A stretch of 64,000 bases of DNA from Malaya genurostris (GCF_030247185.1 NC_080571.1:140397999-140461998); one strand, 5' to 3'; numbered from the stretch's first letter, positions 40,522 through 50,520 are shown. Made by a program: numbers and translations. The notes: generated by a model from the letters alone, not told the origin.

Positions 40522-42829
40522 TTGAATGCTTGCTCACTCAGGAGTAAAACTGCTGAATTATCCGACTTTCTTCAAGAGAAGGATGCCGATATTGCTATCA
40601 TAACTGAAACTCATCTTAAACCTGGAATTTCTATTTTTATTACAACGACGATGGGACCCATCATCATCATTGCAACGTACTGCCCCAAACAAACCAATCT
40701 TCGAGATGGTACGTGTGCATCATTGAACCGTGATCTGGCTATGCTCACTCGACTACAGAACAAATTCATCATTGCTGGGGACCTGAATTCACGGCTGTGG
40801 GAAAACAGAAGACAGAATCGAAACGGATTCGTACTTGCAAAGATTACGAAGCTGGACAGTACAACATCCTCGCTCCGGATCAACCAACGCGACTTTCCAG
40901 ATCGGGAGTTCATTCCATTTTCGATATATTCACCAGCAAATCGCCATAGACAGGTCTCCAGTTGTCTGCAACGAGCTCTCTTCCGACCACTTTCCAGTAA
41001 GATTGACGTTCGGATCTTCACCAGAAACAGTGCCTATTCAACCTCGAAGGAACTATTATCGCACCGACTGGGTCCAATTTCATCAAATCGCCGATCAACT
41101 TATTAATATCAATTTGCCACTAGATTCCCTGATGGAAATCGATGCGTCCCTATCTTTCAGTACAGTATGCCGAGTTCCTGACAGTGTCACCAAGAAACTC
41201 CTGACAGTGTCACCAAGAAACCAAGGAGCTTCGCAACAGGAACTTCCAGCAAAAGCTTCGAGAAATTCTCCCACATTCAAGGCCCTTCTGGTCCTTAACG
41301 AAGGTGCTTAAGAAAAAACCCCAGGACGCAGCTGAAGGAATAACTTTAATCACATCAGTAGAGAAGGCAAATGCGCTAGGCCTGCAGTTTGTGTGTTCTC
41401 ACAATTTAGGACTCAACATTGTTAGTCCACATGAAATAGCGGTTGCTGATAGCGTAGCTGAGGTTGACCAATCAGACAGCTTGGTTCCTGAGGAAAGTAG
41501 AGTCACTGCGAATGAGCTGATGGATATTGTGAAAAAAATCCAAAAATATGAAGGCCCCCGGCTTCGACAACACATTCAACATTGAGCTGAAACATTTGAG
41601 TATTCGCTCATTTGTCTTCTTAGCTAAACTTTTTATCAGGTACTGGGAGCTTGGTTACTTCCCTTCAAAGTGGAAGTTAGCTAAAGTTATCCCAGTTTTG
41701 AAACCGGGGAAAGATCCTTCCTTTTCCAAGAACTATCGGCCCATCAGCTTACTCTCTGCCCTATCCAAGCTGTTTGAAAAGTCAATACAAAGGCGAATTC
41801 TTGCTTTCACAGATGAACAGGATATATTACTGGAAGAACAGGAAGATCCACCATCCACAAACTCACAAGGGTTAACAACGTCATCCAGGAAAACAAATCA
41901 GTGTCCAAAACGACTGCCATGGCAATATTGGATATTGAAAAGGCATTCGATAATGTGTGCCACGATGGCCTGGTGTTTAAACTGCATCGGTATAATTTAC
42001 CCATGTATCGTATTAAAATTATCAAAAATTATCTTGTAGATAGAGCATTCCAGGTTTCTCTGAATAATGCACTTTCAGAAAGATTTACTAGTCCTGCTGG
42101 TCTACCCCAAGTAAGTATCCTAGGTCAAATCCTATACAACATTTTTACATCAGATATCCCACCTCTTCCGGGTGGTGGTGTTCTGTCACAATTTGCTGAT
42201 GATACTGCCATTCTTTACAAAGGTCGTGTCATTAATAGTCTGAAGAATAAACTACAGACTGGTCTGGACGCTTTAACTGAATATTTTATAAACTGGAAAA
42301 TTCGTGAGCAATGTAGCAAAAACTCAGGTCATCTTGTTTCCAAAACTTGTTCCATCAGACGAATGCCGAATACGATTCGGTGATGAGGTCATCCAATGGT
42401 CTGACGAAGTTATCTGTCTGGGACTCACCTTTGACAGACATCTGATATTCAGGTCACATGTTGACAAAATCGTTCAAAAATGCAGCATACTCATTAGGTC
42501 TCTGTATCCACTGATTTGTGGAACATCTAAACTGTGCCTGAAGAATCTGATGGTTGTCAATCAAACAAATCATCTACCCCGCAATTGAATACGCAGTCCC
42601 TGTTTGGCGGGGCTATACACGAACACACAAACTTAGGCTTCAACGCATTCAAAATAAGATCTTAAAGATGATTCTAAATCTACCCCCTTGGACAAGGACT
42701 AGTGAAGTACATGAGATGGCCTCCCTGGAAATACTAGAACAAAAATTCGAACAATACTGCACGAAATTTGAAGAGAGGTGCTTAACCTCTGAAATACAAA
42801 TAATTCAAAATTTGTACGTATTAAGTTAG
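40522..42829 (+). pseudogene. Jockey-type LINE ORF2 (endonuclease and RT)
   Basis: Endonuclease: 'LNACSLRSKTAELSDFLQEK', 'DIAIITETHLKP', 'FIIAGDLNSRLWENRRQN' and a 'SSDHFPVRLTF' motif near 40990. RT: 'NYRPISLLSALSKLFEKSI', 'MAILDIEKAFDNVCHDGLV' (first Asp), 'GLPQVSILGQILYNIFTSDI', 'SQFADDTAILYKG' (FADD) and 'CLGLTFDRHLIFRSHVDKI'. The thumb carries 'YPAIEYAVPVWRGYTRTHK'. It ends at a stop at 42829. At least five frame changes are needed to read it through. Confidence 0.85.
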
Positions 42830-43133
42830 GGATAGTTTTAAGAAGGTAGATATTTCATAAATAATTAAAATAAATGTTATGATTAAACATTAGTATTTAA
42901 AACAAGAGTAACTAAAACACCTATTATTAATAACGAATCGTATGAACAACAAAGATGAAAGGCCAAAGGGTCAAAACACTTGTACGGTAAAATGTTGATG
43001 TAATACACAAAAATAAGATTAATAAACAGATATTTATGCAAAAAAAAAGAACAGATATCAGTTTATAACAAATCTCTTTCGAAACAGTTACAGTTACGGG
43101 TGGCAACTAAAATTTTGGAATTTCTTTTCCCGG
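42830..43133 (+). other. LINE 3' UTR and flank
   Basis: A-rich 3' UTR of the Jockey-type LINE up to the A-run at 43040-43048, the target duplication copy at 43048-43060, then short unassigned flank. Confidence 0.6.
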
Positions 43134-43645
43134 AAAGGAATTCTAACAAAGGTGATGTGAAAAATAGCATTTAAGTTAAAGCAGCTACTCTGAACGTACG
43201 GGACGATGACAGCGAAAACCGGGTGAAAGGAAGCCGAAAATTCCAGCAAGCAAGGCCCATTCAAATAGCACTTTTAAGTGCTAAAAATAATCATAAAGAA
43301 CTAGTTGAATTTTGTCGCTTTCCTACCATTTTCCGAGCAACTGTTGCCGAAACAACGAGAAGTTGAATTAATTTGCACCGTCACTAACACATTCAATTAC
43401 GAACGGCAATGCGAAAGAAGAAGTGATGATGTTGAATACATCTTTATACTAGTATACAAATATGCCGTGCGAAAGTGTTGCCACGTACAGATCAATGTGT
43501 TTCTTTTTGTCGTGAATTCTTTAGTATGGGGCGCTTTTTGATAGTGATATCTAACACATTCAATTACGGCAGTAACGCTGTCTCGCAATACGAAAAAGAA
43601 TTTTATTGATTTAGAAACATCTTTATACTAGTATACTTTATACAA
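43133..43645 (+). repeat. histone-associated repeat, copy 1 (H2B remnant?)
   Basis: Direct duplicate of 44168-44755, flanking the H2A pseudogene. It contains an ATG at 43206 followed by codons resembling the H2B N-terminus ('atgacagcgaaaaccggg', then 'gaagccgaaaattcc' and 'agcaagcaaggccc'), then a jump to a perfect stem-loop. It also carries a short form of the 'MG(C/R)LF' module ('gtcgtgaattctttagtatg' at 43509). The coding match is short and frameshifted. Confidence 0.5.
43267..43282 (+). promoter_or_regulatory. histone-type 3' stem-loop candidate (H2B remnant)
   Basis: AGCACT-TTTA-AGTGCT: a 6-bp stem with a 4-base loop, followed by 'aaaaataatcataaagaac'. Size and loop fit the histone mRNA 3' processing stem-loop, but the stem differs from the usual GGCYCU type. 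Copy 2 (about 44368) is imperfect. Confidence 0.45.
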
Positions 43646-43714
43646 ATTGTTAGAACAAATGTTTCCACTTGATTTGCGCATTCTACTTTCCAGGCGTATC
43701 AGAACTGGCTAAAT

Positions 43715-44068
43715 TTAAAGCAATCCTAAATATTTCTTTATCACAGTGTGTGGTCGTCCTGAAAAGGACGAGGTTTTCAAATCCTCGTCGTTACGGATGG
43801 CCAGCTGCAGATGGTGAGGGATGATTTTCGTTTTCTTGTTGTCACGGGCAGCGTTACCGGCTAATTCCAACACTTCGGCAGCCATGTACTCCATCACTGC
43901 CGCCAGATAGGCTGGTGCACCGGCACCGATACGCTCGGCGAGGTTTCCCTTCCGGAGCAGACGATGAATTCTGCCAACTGGGAACTGCAGACCAGCACGG
44001 TTTAAGCGGGACTTTGCCTTGCCCTTAACTGTTCCTCCTGTATGCGTGTTTCTGCATCGAAATCCCAC
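43715..44068 (-). pseudogene. H2A: histone H2A, C-terminally truncated
   Basis: Canonical H2A, a core nucleosome histone: 'VKGKAKSRLNRAGLQFPVGR', 'IHRLLRKGNLAERIGAGAPA', 'YLAAVMEYMAAEVLELAGNA' and 'ARDNKKTKIIPHHLQLAIRN'. The normal 'MSGRGKGG' start is replaced by unrelated codons with no clear ATG, and the acidic-patch tail after 'NDEDL' is lost: the frame runs into 'KTSSFSGRPHTV'. That last part is actually the histone 3' stem-loop DNA (43755-43770) being read as codons. So the end of the gene (about 25-30 codons plus 3' UTR start) was deleted. It has no introns, as in replication-dependent histones. It is a decayed gene copy, since keeping the genomic stem-loop argues against a poly(A) retrocopy. 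Confidence 0.85.
43755..43770 (-). promoter_or_regulatory. histone mRNA 3' stem-loop of the H2A pseudogene
   Basis: On the minus strand: CGTCCT-TTTC-AGGACG followed by 'accacacac'. A perfect 6-bp stem with the canonical UUUC loop and an ACCA-type 3' flank, as bound by the stem-loop binding protein for 3' processing without polyadenylation. It now lies inside the H2A open frame. Confidence 0.8.
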
Positions 44069-44167
44069 AAGATACTGTTAAGAGCTAGACAGCCAATTCA
44101 ATATTACTAGCTGCCGCTCTGCTGACTCTCTCTTTAATATCGTCTCACTGTTTCCCGTTCTGCGTAA

Positions 44168-44755
44168 AGGAAAGGAATTCTAACATATGGGTGGTCCTTA
44201 CACCATTACCAAAATAGCAGGTATAAAATAAAATGTGATGTGAGAAATAACATCATTTAAGTTAAAGCAGCTACTCTGAACGTACGGGACGCTGTCAGCA
44301 CGATGATAGCGAAAACCGGGTGAAAGGAAGCCGAAAATTCCAGCAAGCAAGGCCCATTCAAATAGCAATTTCAAGTGCTAAAATAATCATAAAGAACTAG
44401 TTGAATTTTGTCGCTTTTCTACCATTTTCCGAGCAACTGTTGCCGAAACAACGAGAAGTTGAATTAATTTGCACCGTCACTAACACATTCAATTACGAAC
44501 GGCAATGCGAAAGAAGAAGTGATGATGTTGAAAATACATCTTTATACTAGTATACAAATATGCCGTGCGAAAGAGTTGTCACGTACAGATCAATATGTGT
44601 TTCTTTTTGTCGTGAATTCTTTATTTTGTCGTGAATTCTTTAGGATGGGGCGCTTTTTGGTCGTGATATCTAACACATTCAATTACGACAGTAACGCTGT
44701 TTCGCAATACGAAAAAGAAAATTTTGTGTTAGAAACATCTTTATACAAGTATGGG
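44168..44755 (+). repeat. histone-associated repeat, copy 2 (H2B remnant?)
   Basis: Direct duplicate of 43133-43645, located on the 5' side of the minus-strand H2A. Its ATG at 44303 ('atgatagcgaaaaccggg') lies about 235 bp from the H2A start, pointing away. That is the geometry of a divergent H2A-H2B pair. Unlike copy 1 it keeps a TATA-like box. Coding similarity to H2B is limited to about 17 codons with a frameshift. Confidence 0.45.
44221..44231 (+). promoter_or_regulatory. TATA-like box upstream of the H2B-like remnant
   Basis: 'gtataaaataa', about 80 bp before the ATG at 44303, in the spacer between the divergent H2A and H2B-like remnants. Repeat copy 1 lacks this block. Confidence 0.45.
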
Positions 44756-44894
44756 TGTCGTCTCGAAAATGCCGTGCGAAATAAGGTTGCCACATATACA
44801 GATTTCTCCTGAACAATACAGACTTAAATGTTGCGAAAAGAAAATAATTCTTAACACTATACCCTCTAAGAGAGAAAGAGAGATAAGTTTTTAA

Positions 44895-45440
44895 CTTGAG
44901 TAATTAATACATAGTGCTGAACTCCAGCGTTGCCAGGTTGCCAGATTTATCTGACAAATGCCAGATTTTTGTCGTGAATACGACTTACTTTACTATGGGG
45001 TGCCTTTTCAAAATTTACCCTCTGAGAGAGTGATAAGTTTTTGATCGTGAATATCTATTGTTGTATCCAACGAATCAACATAATTTTTGCTACATGCCAT
45101 CGGAAATATGATCACAGTTTTATGATAAAGTTTTCAGTTTTGTGACATAATCTCAAATAATTCAAAATTAAACTTTTCTGAAATGTTTGGTATAAATGAG
45201 TATCAAAGAGGATAATTTATAAGGCGCGTTTGCCATTCTCGCATTTTAAAAGCTCATAGCTCAGTGATCTGTGAAAGGATTTATATAATCTAACTACCAA
45301 TAGAATCGGATTTTTTCAACGTGTATAGCAAAAGCATTGAAGTATTTTAATAGTACACTATTGAAAAACCTATCTCATTTGACCCATGTCAACACCAGCC
45401 AATCAGAACGCGTTCTGAGGAAGAGAACAAAATATCTGCT
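44895..45440. other. no gene; contains one terminal module
   Basis: Intergenic sequence. The 'MG(C/R)LF' module lies at 44971-45055 on the + strand ('gtcgtgaatacgacttac', 'tttactatggggtgcctttt') and soon reaches a stop. Nothing else was recognised. Confidence 0.5.
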
Positions 45441-45895
45441 GCTGTACAACAAATCGTTCGATGAAAATGTTCCGAACAGTGTTTAATATCGTAGTGAGTT
45501 CCACAATTTGGTCCTTATGAAATGCAGGAATGAATCCCGTACAGCACTCTGATAGTTTCTTTCAATAAATTATGCAAATCCGAAATGAAATAATCGACAT
45601 TAAAATTCTGTATGCGGCTATTTTTATAGCCATTAGTGAAGAAGCTACAAACGAAATCACATAAAAAGAAACATAACAGTTTGGTTAGATTTGTGCACTT
45701 TTCGCTGTGTGAAATTCACAGTAATCGAGATCAAGTGCCTTCTTTTTTTTGCGAAAAATGTGAAAAGGGGAAATGCTTGCATAATTCATACAATTGATCA
45801 ACTAATTGATATTCGGAAGGGTTAAGGAACATGTCAGTTGTTTTCGTATTCACGACATCCAGTTATGTCTCTGACATTATCCACCCGCCTTTTTT
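45440..45895 (+). repeat. family E dispersed repeat, copy 3
   Basis: Matches 3965-4290: 'aatgttccgaacagtg', 'ccacaatttggtcctta', 'tctgatagtttctttcaat', 'ttatgcaaatccgaaatgaa', then a local insertion and the shared end 'tcgtattcacgacatccagt' with 'tatgtctctgacatta'. Confidence 0.65.
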
Positions 45896-46159
45896 CAAAT
45901 ACAACACGAAAAGTAAATGGAAAGCGAAAAAACTACATATATCCAAACATCTATATCGATCCGTTTGAAAGCGTTGCTAACCGTGGAAAAGAAAGTCAAA
46001 GAACATGCGATCTCTTCATAAGTTTTTGTTACTGTTCTTGGCAATCACTGAGTGTCAACATGAAATCGTCAGCAGATCGAAATAATTAAATTATGGTTCA
46101 AAAACCGTTGAATTCAGTAGCTGGGAACATGAAGATGGATAATGTTTATTTTTTTGTTT

Positions 46160-46301
46160 TTATTATACAGGTTTTAACATTGAAGTCATTCGCCTCTTCG
46201 GGCCAGAAAAACTTTCTGACTCTATGTACGGGGTTGGGAATTGAACCCAGATGGGCTGCATGAAGGGCATCGACTAACCCATCATGCTATACCCGTCACC
46301 C
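46160..46301 (-). mobile_element. tRNA-derived SINE, copy 2
   Basis: Same SINE as at 24723-24875. On the minus strand: 'gacgggtatagcatgatggg' (A-box region), 'gggttcaattcccaacc' (B box), then 'cagaaagtttttctggcccg' and 'aagaggcgaatgacttcaat'. The A-rich tail is on the left, at 46147-46165 in + coordinates. No clear target duplication. Confidence 0.82.
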
Positions 46302-46553
46302 ATATTTAATTTTTCAATTTATTGTGATCCTTTGAAAGTTTAACCAAAGATATCTCTGTCCCTGTTCCTCTGACGGTCATACTATTTTTATATTGGTTTC
46401 GAATTGGTGAAACCGTCATGATCTTAAGTTCCTTAGCGCAAAATTTCCTGAGAGCTTGAAGATGTAACAAAAGTGCTTTATATTAGTTTATGGCATGAAT
46501 GTTACTCTATTATAAGAATACTATTCTGAAATTTTTCAATAAATTTCCGATAT
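46302..46553. other. no gene recognised
   Basis: AT-rich flank between the SINE and a minus-strand coding-like stretch. Confidence 0.45.
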
Positions 46554-46754
46554 CTACATGACGACGATGAGCTGCAAAACGGTATAGAATACCGGTTTCA
46601 ACATTAAACAGCATAATTGCAAAAGAACACCGACGTTTTCAAAAGTCAGTACCTCGCAGACATTGACTATTAGTTTGAGCATATCATCACACCGATCATA
46701 GAAATGGCAATGTTCCGGTAGATTTTCATATTTATTGTTTCGTCGGTAACCCAT
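46554..46754 (-). CDS. unidentified small coding-like frame
   Basis: A 66-codon frame with a good ATG ('MGYRRNNKYENLPEHCHFYD'), a Cys-rich middle and a hydrophobic C-terminus ('GVLLQLCCLMLKPVFYTV') that could be a membrane segment. I do not recognise it. It lies on the same strand as, and just downstream of, the coding-like fragment at 46890-47430, so it might be a second exon or a neighbouring gene. It could also be chance. Confidence 0.25.
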   Translation of the reverse strand: MGYRRNNKYENLPEHCHFYDRCDDMLKLIVNVCEVLTFENVGVLLQLCCLMLKPVFYTVLQLIVVM

Positions 46755-46889
46755 TTTTTCGCACAGAGAGTTCGAATTAAGTGTTGATTTTATTCAATTC
46801 CAATTTTGACATTTAGGCCGTTCACCAGGGTGTTGTACTAATTCCCGGTAGACTTATTGTTACCGCCAAGTATATTTTCCACCGCATGT

Positions 46890-47430
46890 TTAGCTGAAAG
46901 GAGCTCTCTTCGTTCTCTGTTTGGACATGAAATTGATTTGAAGTTGATTTAATAGTGGCATGACTGAAAAGAAATTTTGATGAGCCCGGAAGTATATATT
47001 GTTAAGTATCTCTTCTCTAAACTCTTCATTATGAAAGTCTTGAAATGCTAGAAGCCAGGAATTGAAACTGTACATGATACCGGTTCGATTTTCCAGTCCA
47101 TTGGTAATCTGGAGTAACTTCTCCAGATGAGCTGTGTAATTATACAAGGGTAAAAATCCATTGCCGGTACCATGATTAAAAATCATGAAATCATGAATCA
47201 TGTCTATCATGAATAATAAGTCATCATTTCATGAGTAAAATGATTGGTATCTCGCACAATAACACATCTTTCATGAAAACTTTCATGATAACAATCATTT
47301 TGCTTATGAAATTTCATGAGAAGGCATGGGTCATGAGTTCATGATTAAAGAATCATGGTACCGGTAATAGATTTTCATCCATGTAGGCACTGGACAAAAG
47401 CGTTGTCTCGATGTCTCTACTCGTCTGAAA
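46890..47430 (-). pseudogene. unidentified coding-like exon split by a MITE
   Basis: Outside the MITE at 47143-47385 the two sides read in one frame. Upstream is 'TSRDIETTLLSSAY', preceded by an acceptor-like 'tttatttcag'. Downstream are 'NYTAHLEKLLQITNGLENRT', 'GIMYSFNSWLLAFQDFHNEE', 'FREEILNNIYFRAHQNFF' and 'SVMPLLNQLQINFMSKQRTK', then a stop at 46890. The MITE sits in the TA of a Tyr codon. The composition is protein-like (amphipathic helices, two possible N-glycosylation sites). No family was recognised. It could be an exon of an insect-specific secreted or receptor-type protein, or part of an unknown TE. Confidence 0.4.
47143..47385. mobile_element. GGTACC-type MITE, copy 2
   Basis: TIRs 'caagggtaaaaatccattgc' plus 'cggtaccatgatt' on the left and 'aatcatggtaccggtaatag' plus 'attttcatccatg' on the right. 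Flanking TA is present on both sides. The body is rich in 'atcatga' repeats and can fold on itself. It is longer than copy 1 at 38017-38170. Confidence 0.75.
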
Positions 47431-47639
47431 TAAACCAAATTGAATCAAGTTTCTAGCTAATATTTACTATGCTGTGAATATTCAGCCCAGTCGTGATTCT
47501 TCTAATAAGCTTAATTTACACAAGCAAATATTATTATAAACAACGTACAAATCACGATGGTAATGTTTCTAACCCGAAAAAACTCAGCAAAAGACAACCG
47601 ATCCAAAACCATCCGTTACTATGCGCAGTAAAGATGAAC

Positions 47640-48660
47640 AAGCGGCTGTAAGAAAATGCACCACAGAAAAAAGACGATTCATCCTTTAGAGTTTGAAGTG
47701 AAGTTTTTAAGTGTCATCCCTCTCGGATGTGACTTATTTTACTATGGGGCGCCTTTTCAAAATTTACCCTGTACAAGAATGGGCAGAACTTTATCGCGAA
47801 CATCTACGAGGTCTATTATATCGATTTTGAATGGTTCTTTTCGGCAAGCATTAACTGAGAGAGACGAAAGATATGAAATGAAAAGACGGATAGGTGTTCT
47901 AGGCAGGCTCATATAGGCATGATCAGAAGAAAGAAATGAATTCTATTTTACCTTCTACTTGAGGGGGTCGAACACTAAATTCGAGTCCCCAAGTATGGTC
48001 GTGTAACAAGTGTAGTTCTTCACCACACTATGCTACTGACACCGGCAAAATAGAATTCAAATCTTCCCGCCTAGATCCGATCACGCGACTATTATTCTTT
48101 TACTACTGACACCGCAGCTGTGTCCAATGCTTTTTAGGCACTAAGTTAAAAGTGCCAATCCCATACCTATTGTGTTTGAACTACTCGTAGCCTTTTGTTC
48201 CGCACACAACGGAGGGCATATCGCATCAAACGACACGGCCAGACACTCAGTAGAGATCGAATTTTTTCGTTACATTTTAACCAACTCATGTATATGTTAT
48301 TTGGTTTTAATTGCCGCATAATGTCTACTATATCGATTTTGATTGGTTCTTTTCGGCAAGCATTAACTGAGAGAGACGAAAGATATGAAATGAAAAGACG
48401 GATAGGTATTCTAGATTGAATCAGTTATAAATTTAGAGTTCTTCACCACACTATGCTACTGACACCGGCAAAATAGAATTCAAATCTTCCCGCCTAGATC
48501 CAATCACGAGATTATTATTCTTTTATGCTACTGTCAGTAGCACAGTGTGGTGAAGAACTACACTTGTTACACGACCATACTTGGGGACTCGAATTTAGTG
48601 TTCGACCCCCTCAAGTAGAACGTAAAATAGAATTCATTTCTTTCTTCTACTCGTATTTCA
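47640..48660. repeat. foldback/direct repeat cluster
   Basis: There are two kinds of repeat. Direct: 'atcgattttga(a/t)tggttc', 'ttcggcaagcattaactgag' and 'agacgaaagatatgaaatg' at about 47817-47900 and 48330-48415; and 'caccggcaaaatagaattca', 'tcttcccgcctagatcc' at about 48040 and 48462. Inverted: 47933-48040 ('gaattctattttaccttcta', 'gagggggtcgaacactaaat', 'gtgtaacaagtgtagttctt') against 48538-48650. One 'MG(C/R)LF' module is at 47728-47812. No coding signal. Confidence 0.7.
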
Positions 48661-48700
48661 CCCGACAACATAACTTTTTAACATTTTTTATAAATAAATA

Positions 48701-49921
48701 CTGTCCCAGAAAGTATGGACGCACTTTGATTTCGCTGCAGACAGAATATTATTCTCAACATTTGCTACTTAGCCATTGTAGACTAGCTGGCGCACGTTCT
48801 TGCCAACGTTCCTCATTAAATTCCGTACAGACTTCTTGGCGACAAGTTTTGACACTTTTTTCCAATCTTTTTCTAACTGTTGAATGGTTTCGGCTGCCGA
48901 GACATGTTTCCTAAGATGTGCCTTCGTTAATGCCCAAAATTCCTCAATTGGTCGAAGTTGTGGGCAATTTGGTGGACTCATGTATTTTGGGACGAAAGTG
49001 ACATTTTTGGTAGTATACCATTCTACCGTTGATTTCGAGTAGTGGCAAGAAGCAAGATCTGACCAGAAGGCAACAGGATCCTTGTGGCTTCGAATCATGG
49101 GTAGAAGTCGTTTTTGTAAACATTCCTTCATGTATATTTCGCTATTCATTGAAGTAGTGGTTATGAAGGGTTTCGAAATCTTACCGCAGCCACAAATTGC
49201 TTGCCAGACCATAGCTTTCTTACCAAATTTTTCGACTTCAATCGATGTCTTGGACTGTTTCAACACTTGCCCTTCTCGCACAGTATAATATTGTGGTCCC
49301 GGCAAGGATTTGTGATCGAGTTCCACGTAGATTTCGTCGTCCATGATTATGCAGTTCAAATTTCCAGCAAGAATAGTATTGTACAGCTTTCGTACCCTCG
49401 GCCTGATCGATGCTTCTTGTTTCGGACTACGTTTTGGTTGTTTCTGCTTCTTATAGGTTCGAAGATTCAAACGTTCTTTAGCACGAAGAACATTTGACTT
49501 CGAAGTGCCCACTTTTTTTTACCACATACCAAACTGAAACCTCCTTCTTTTGCTCGAACGTCATAGTATACGTTTATCCAACTGAGAATTAACAGGACCT
49601 TTATTTCGACCCGTTTTCGGTTTATCCTCAAAGGTGTTATCCTCACCGAACTTCTTGATTACATTTCGCTCGGCTTTTTCACTTTCTCCTTCCATTTTTG
49701 GTATCTTTCTCAGTGACAGTCCGAGTTCTGTGCAGAATTTGTACACAAATGTTCGACGTTGTTCTGCTGAAATTCCACGCATTTCTAAAAAAACGAATAA
49801 ACAACTGCTCAAGTCTTTAGAGAATAATGTAAACAACAGGACGCAGATATAAAAATTGACAGATTCTGAACCATTGCAAAATGCCAGCGGTTTTTGTTTG
49901 CGTCCATACTTTCTGGTACAG
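48701..49921 (-). mobile_element. DD37E Tc1/mariner-superfamily transposon, nearly complete
   Basis: The TIRs are clear. Left (48701) 'ctgtcccagaaagtatggac' plus 'gca'. The right end, as reverse complement from 49921, is 'ctgtaccagaaagtatggac' plus 'gca': one mismatch in 23. Length 1,221 bp with a single transposase gene, standard for the superfamily. The left flank is TA; the right flank is 'tc', so the duplicated TA has mutated on one side. Confidence 0.88.
48769..49782 (-). pseudogene. DD37E transposase, almost intact
   Basis: Starts 'MRGISAEQRRTFVYKF' (helix-turn-helix region), goes through 'SQLDKRIL', loses phase for about 45 bases (49513-49560), and resumes as 'VGTSKSNVLRAKERL'. The shift is undone next to an A-run, so two small indels are enough to explain it. 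The catalytic core has 'IIMDDEIYVELDHKS' (first Asp), 'FWSDLASCHYSK' (second Asp) and 'NCPQLRPIEEFWALTK' (Glu), with 37 residues between the last two. It ends 'VRQLVYNG', the usual position just inside the left TIR. About 338 codons, close to full length. It is far better preserved than the relic at 2670-3240. Confidence 0.87.
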
Positions 49922-50230
<309 letters not shown>

Positions 50231-50308
50231 AGTCGCGACACCCAGAAAACAACATCGCCGAACCATCATAAATCGGAGTCTACTGCACTTGCGCAATTTC
50301 GTATAAAA

Positions 50309-50520
50309 ATGCTGCTAGTCTCCGAAGGCCTTCCAGTATCTGCTGAACATCTCCTGCGCATCTACACTGAAGTTCATCAAGAATATTTACTTAAGCAGGA
50401 AGAAGCCGTAGCAGACCTCGACTCATATCGAAACTATCTGTCCAGTGAGCGGACCCGTCGCTTTCAACAAGTACGCGAAAGTACGAACAAATTTTACCAG
50501 CCAAATTTTCGGAACAAATG
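50309..50520 (+). pseudogene. coding fragment upstream of the CR1 endonuclease
   Basis: 'SEGLPVSAEHLLRIYTEVHQ', 'EYLLKQEEAVADLDSYRNYL'. Charged, helical, possibly the end of ORF1 or the N-terminus of ORF2. No zinc finger or esterase motif is visible. Confidence 0.4.

Larger units (their letters stand above)
38770..40905 (+). repeat. inverted duplication, right arm
   Basis: Pairs with 35405-37480. Beyond 40905 only this arm continues, with the rest of the LINE. Confidence 0.8.
39256..43047 (+). mobile_element. Jockey-type LINE, near full length, right arm
   Basis: About 3.8 kb: 5' UTR, ORF1 (39409-40391), ORF2 with endonuclease and RT (40522-42829), 3' UTR and a short A-run (43040-43048), bracketed by a likely 13-bp duplication. 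There is no RNase H after RT, as expected for the Jockey clade. Stops and frameshifts in both ORFs make it inactive. Confidence 0.82.

Noticed and set aside
43715..44068. Functional H2A variant with a novel C-terminus
   Set aside because: The unusual C-terminus is the histone 3' stem-loop DNA read as codons, and the N-terminus lacks a proper start. A truncated gene explains it better.
48769..49512. Bacterial-type start or operon reading of the transposase
   Set aside because: This is a eukaryotic Tc1/mariner element with TIRs. The apparent start at 49512 is GTG, and the true N-terminus lies upstream across a short frame disturbance.
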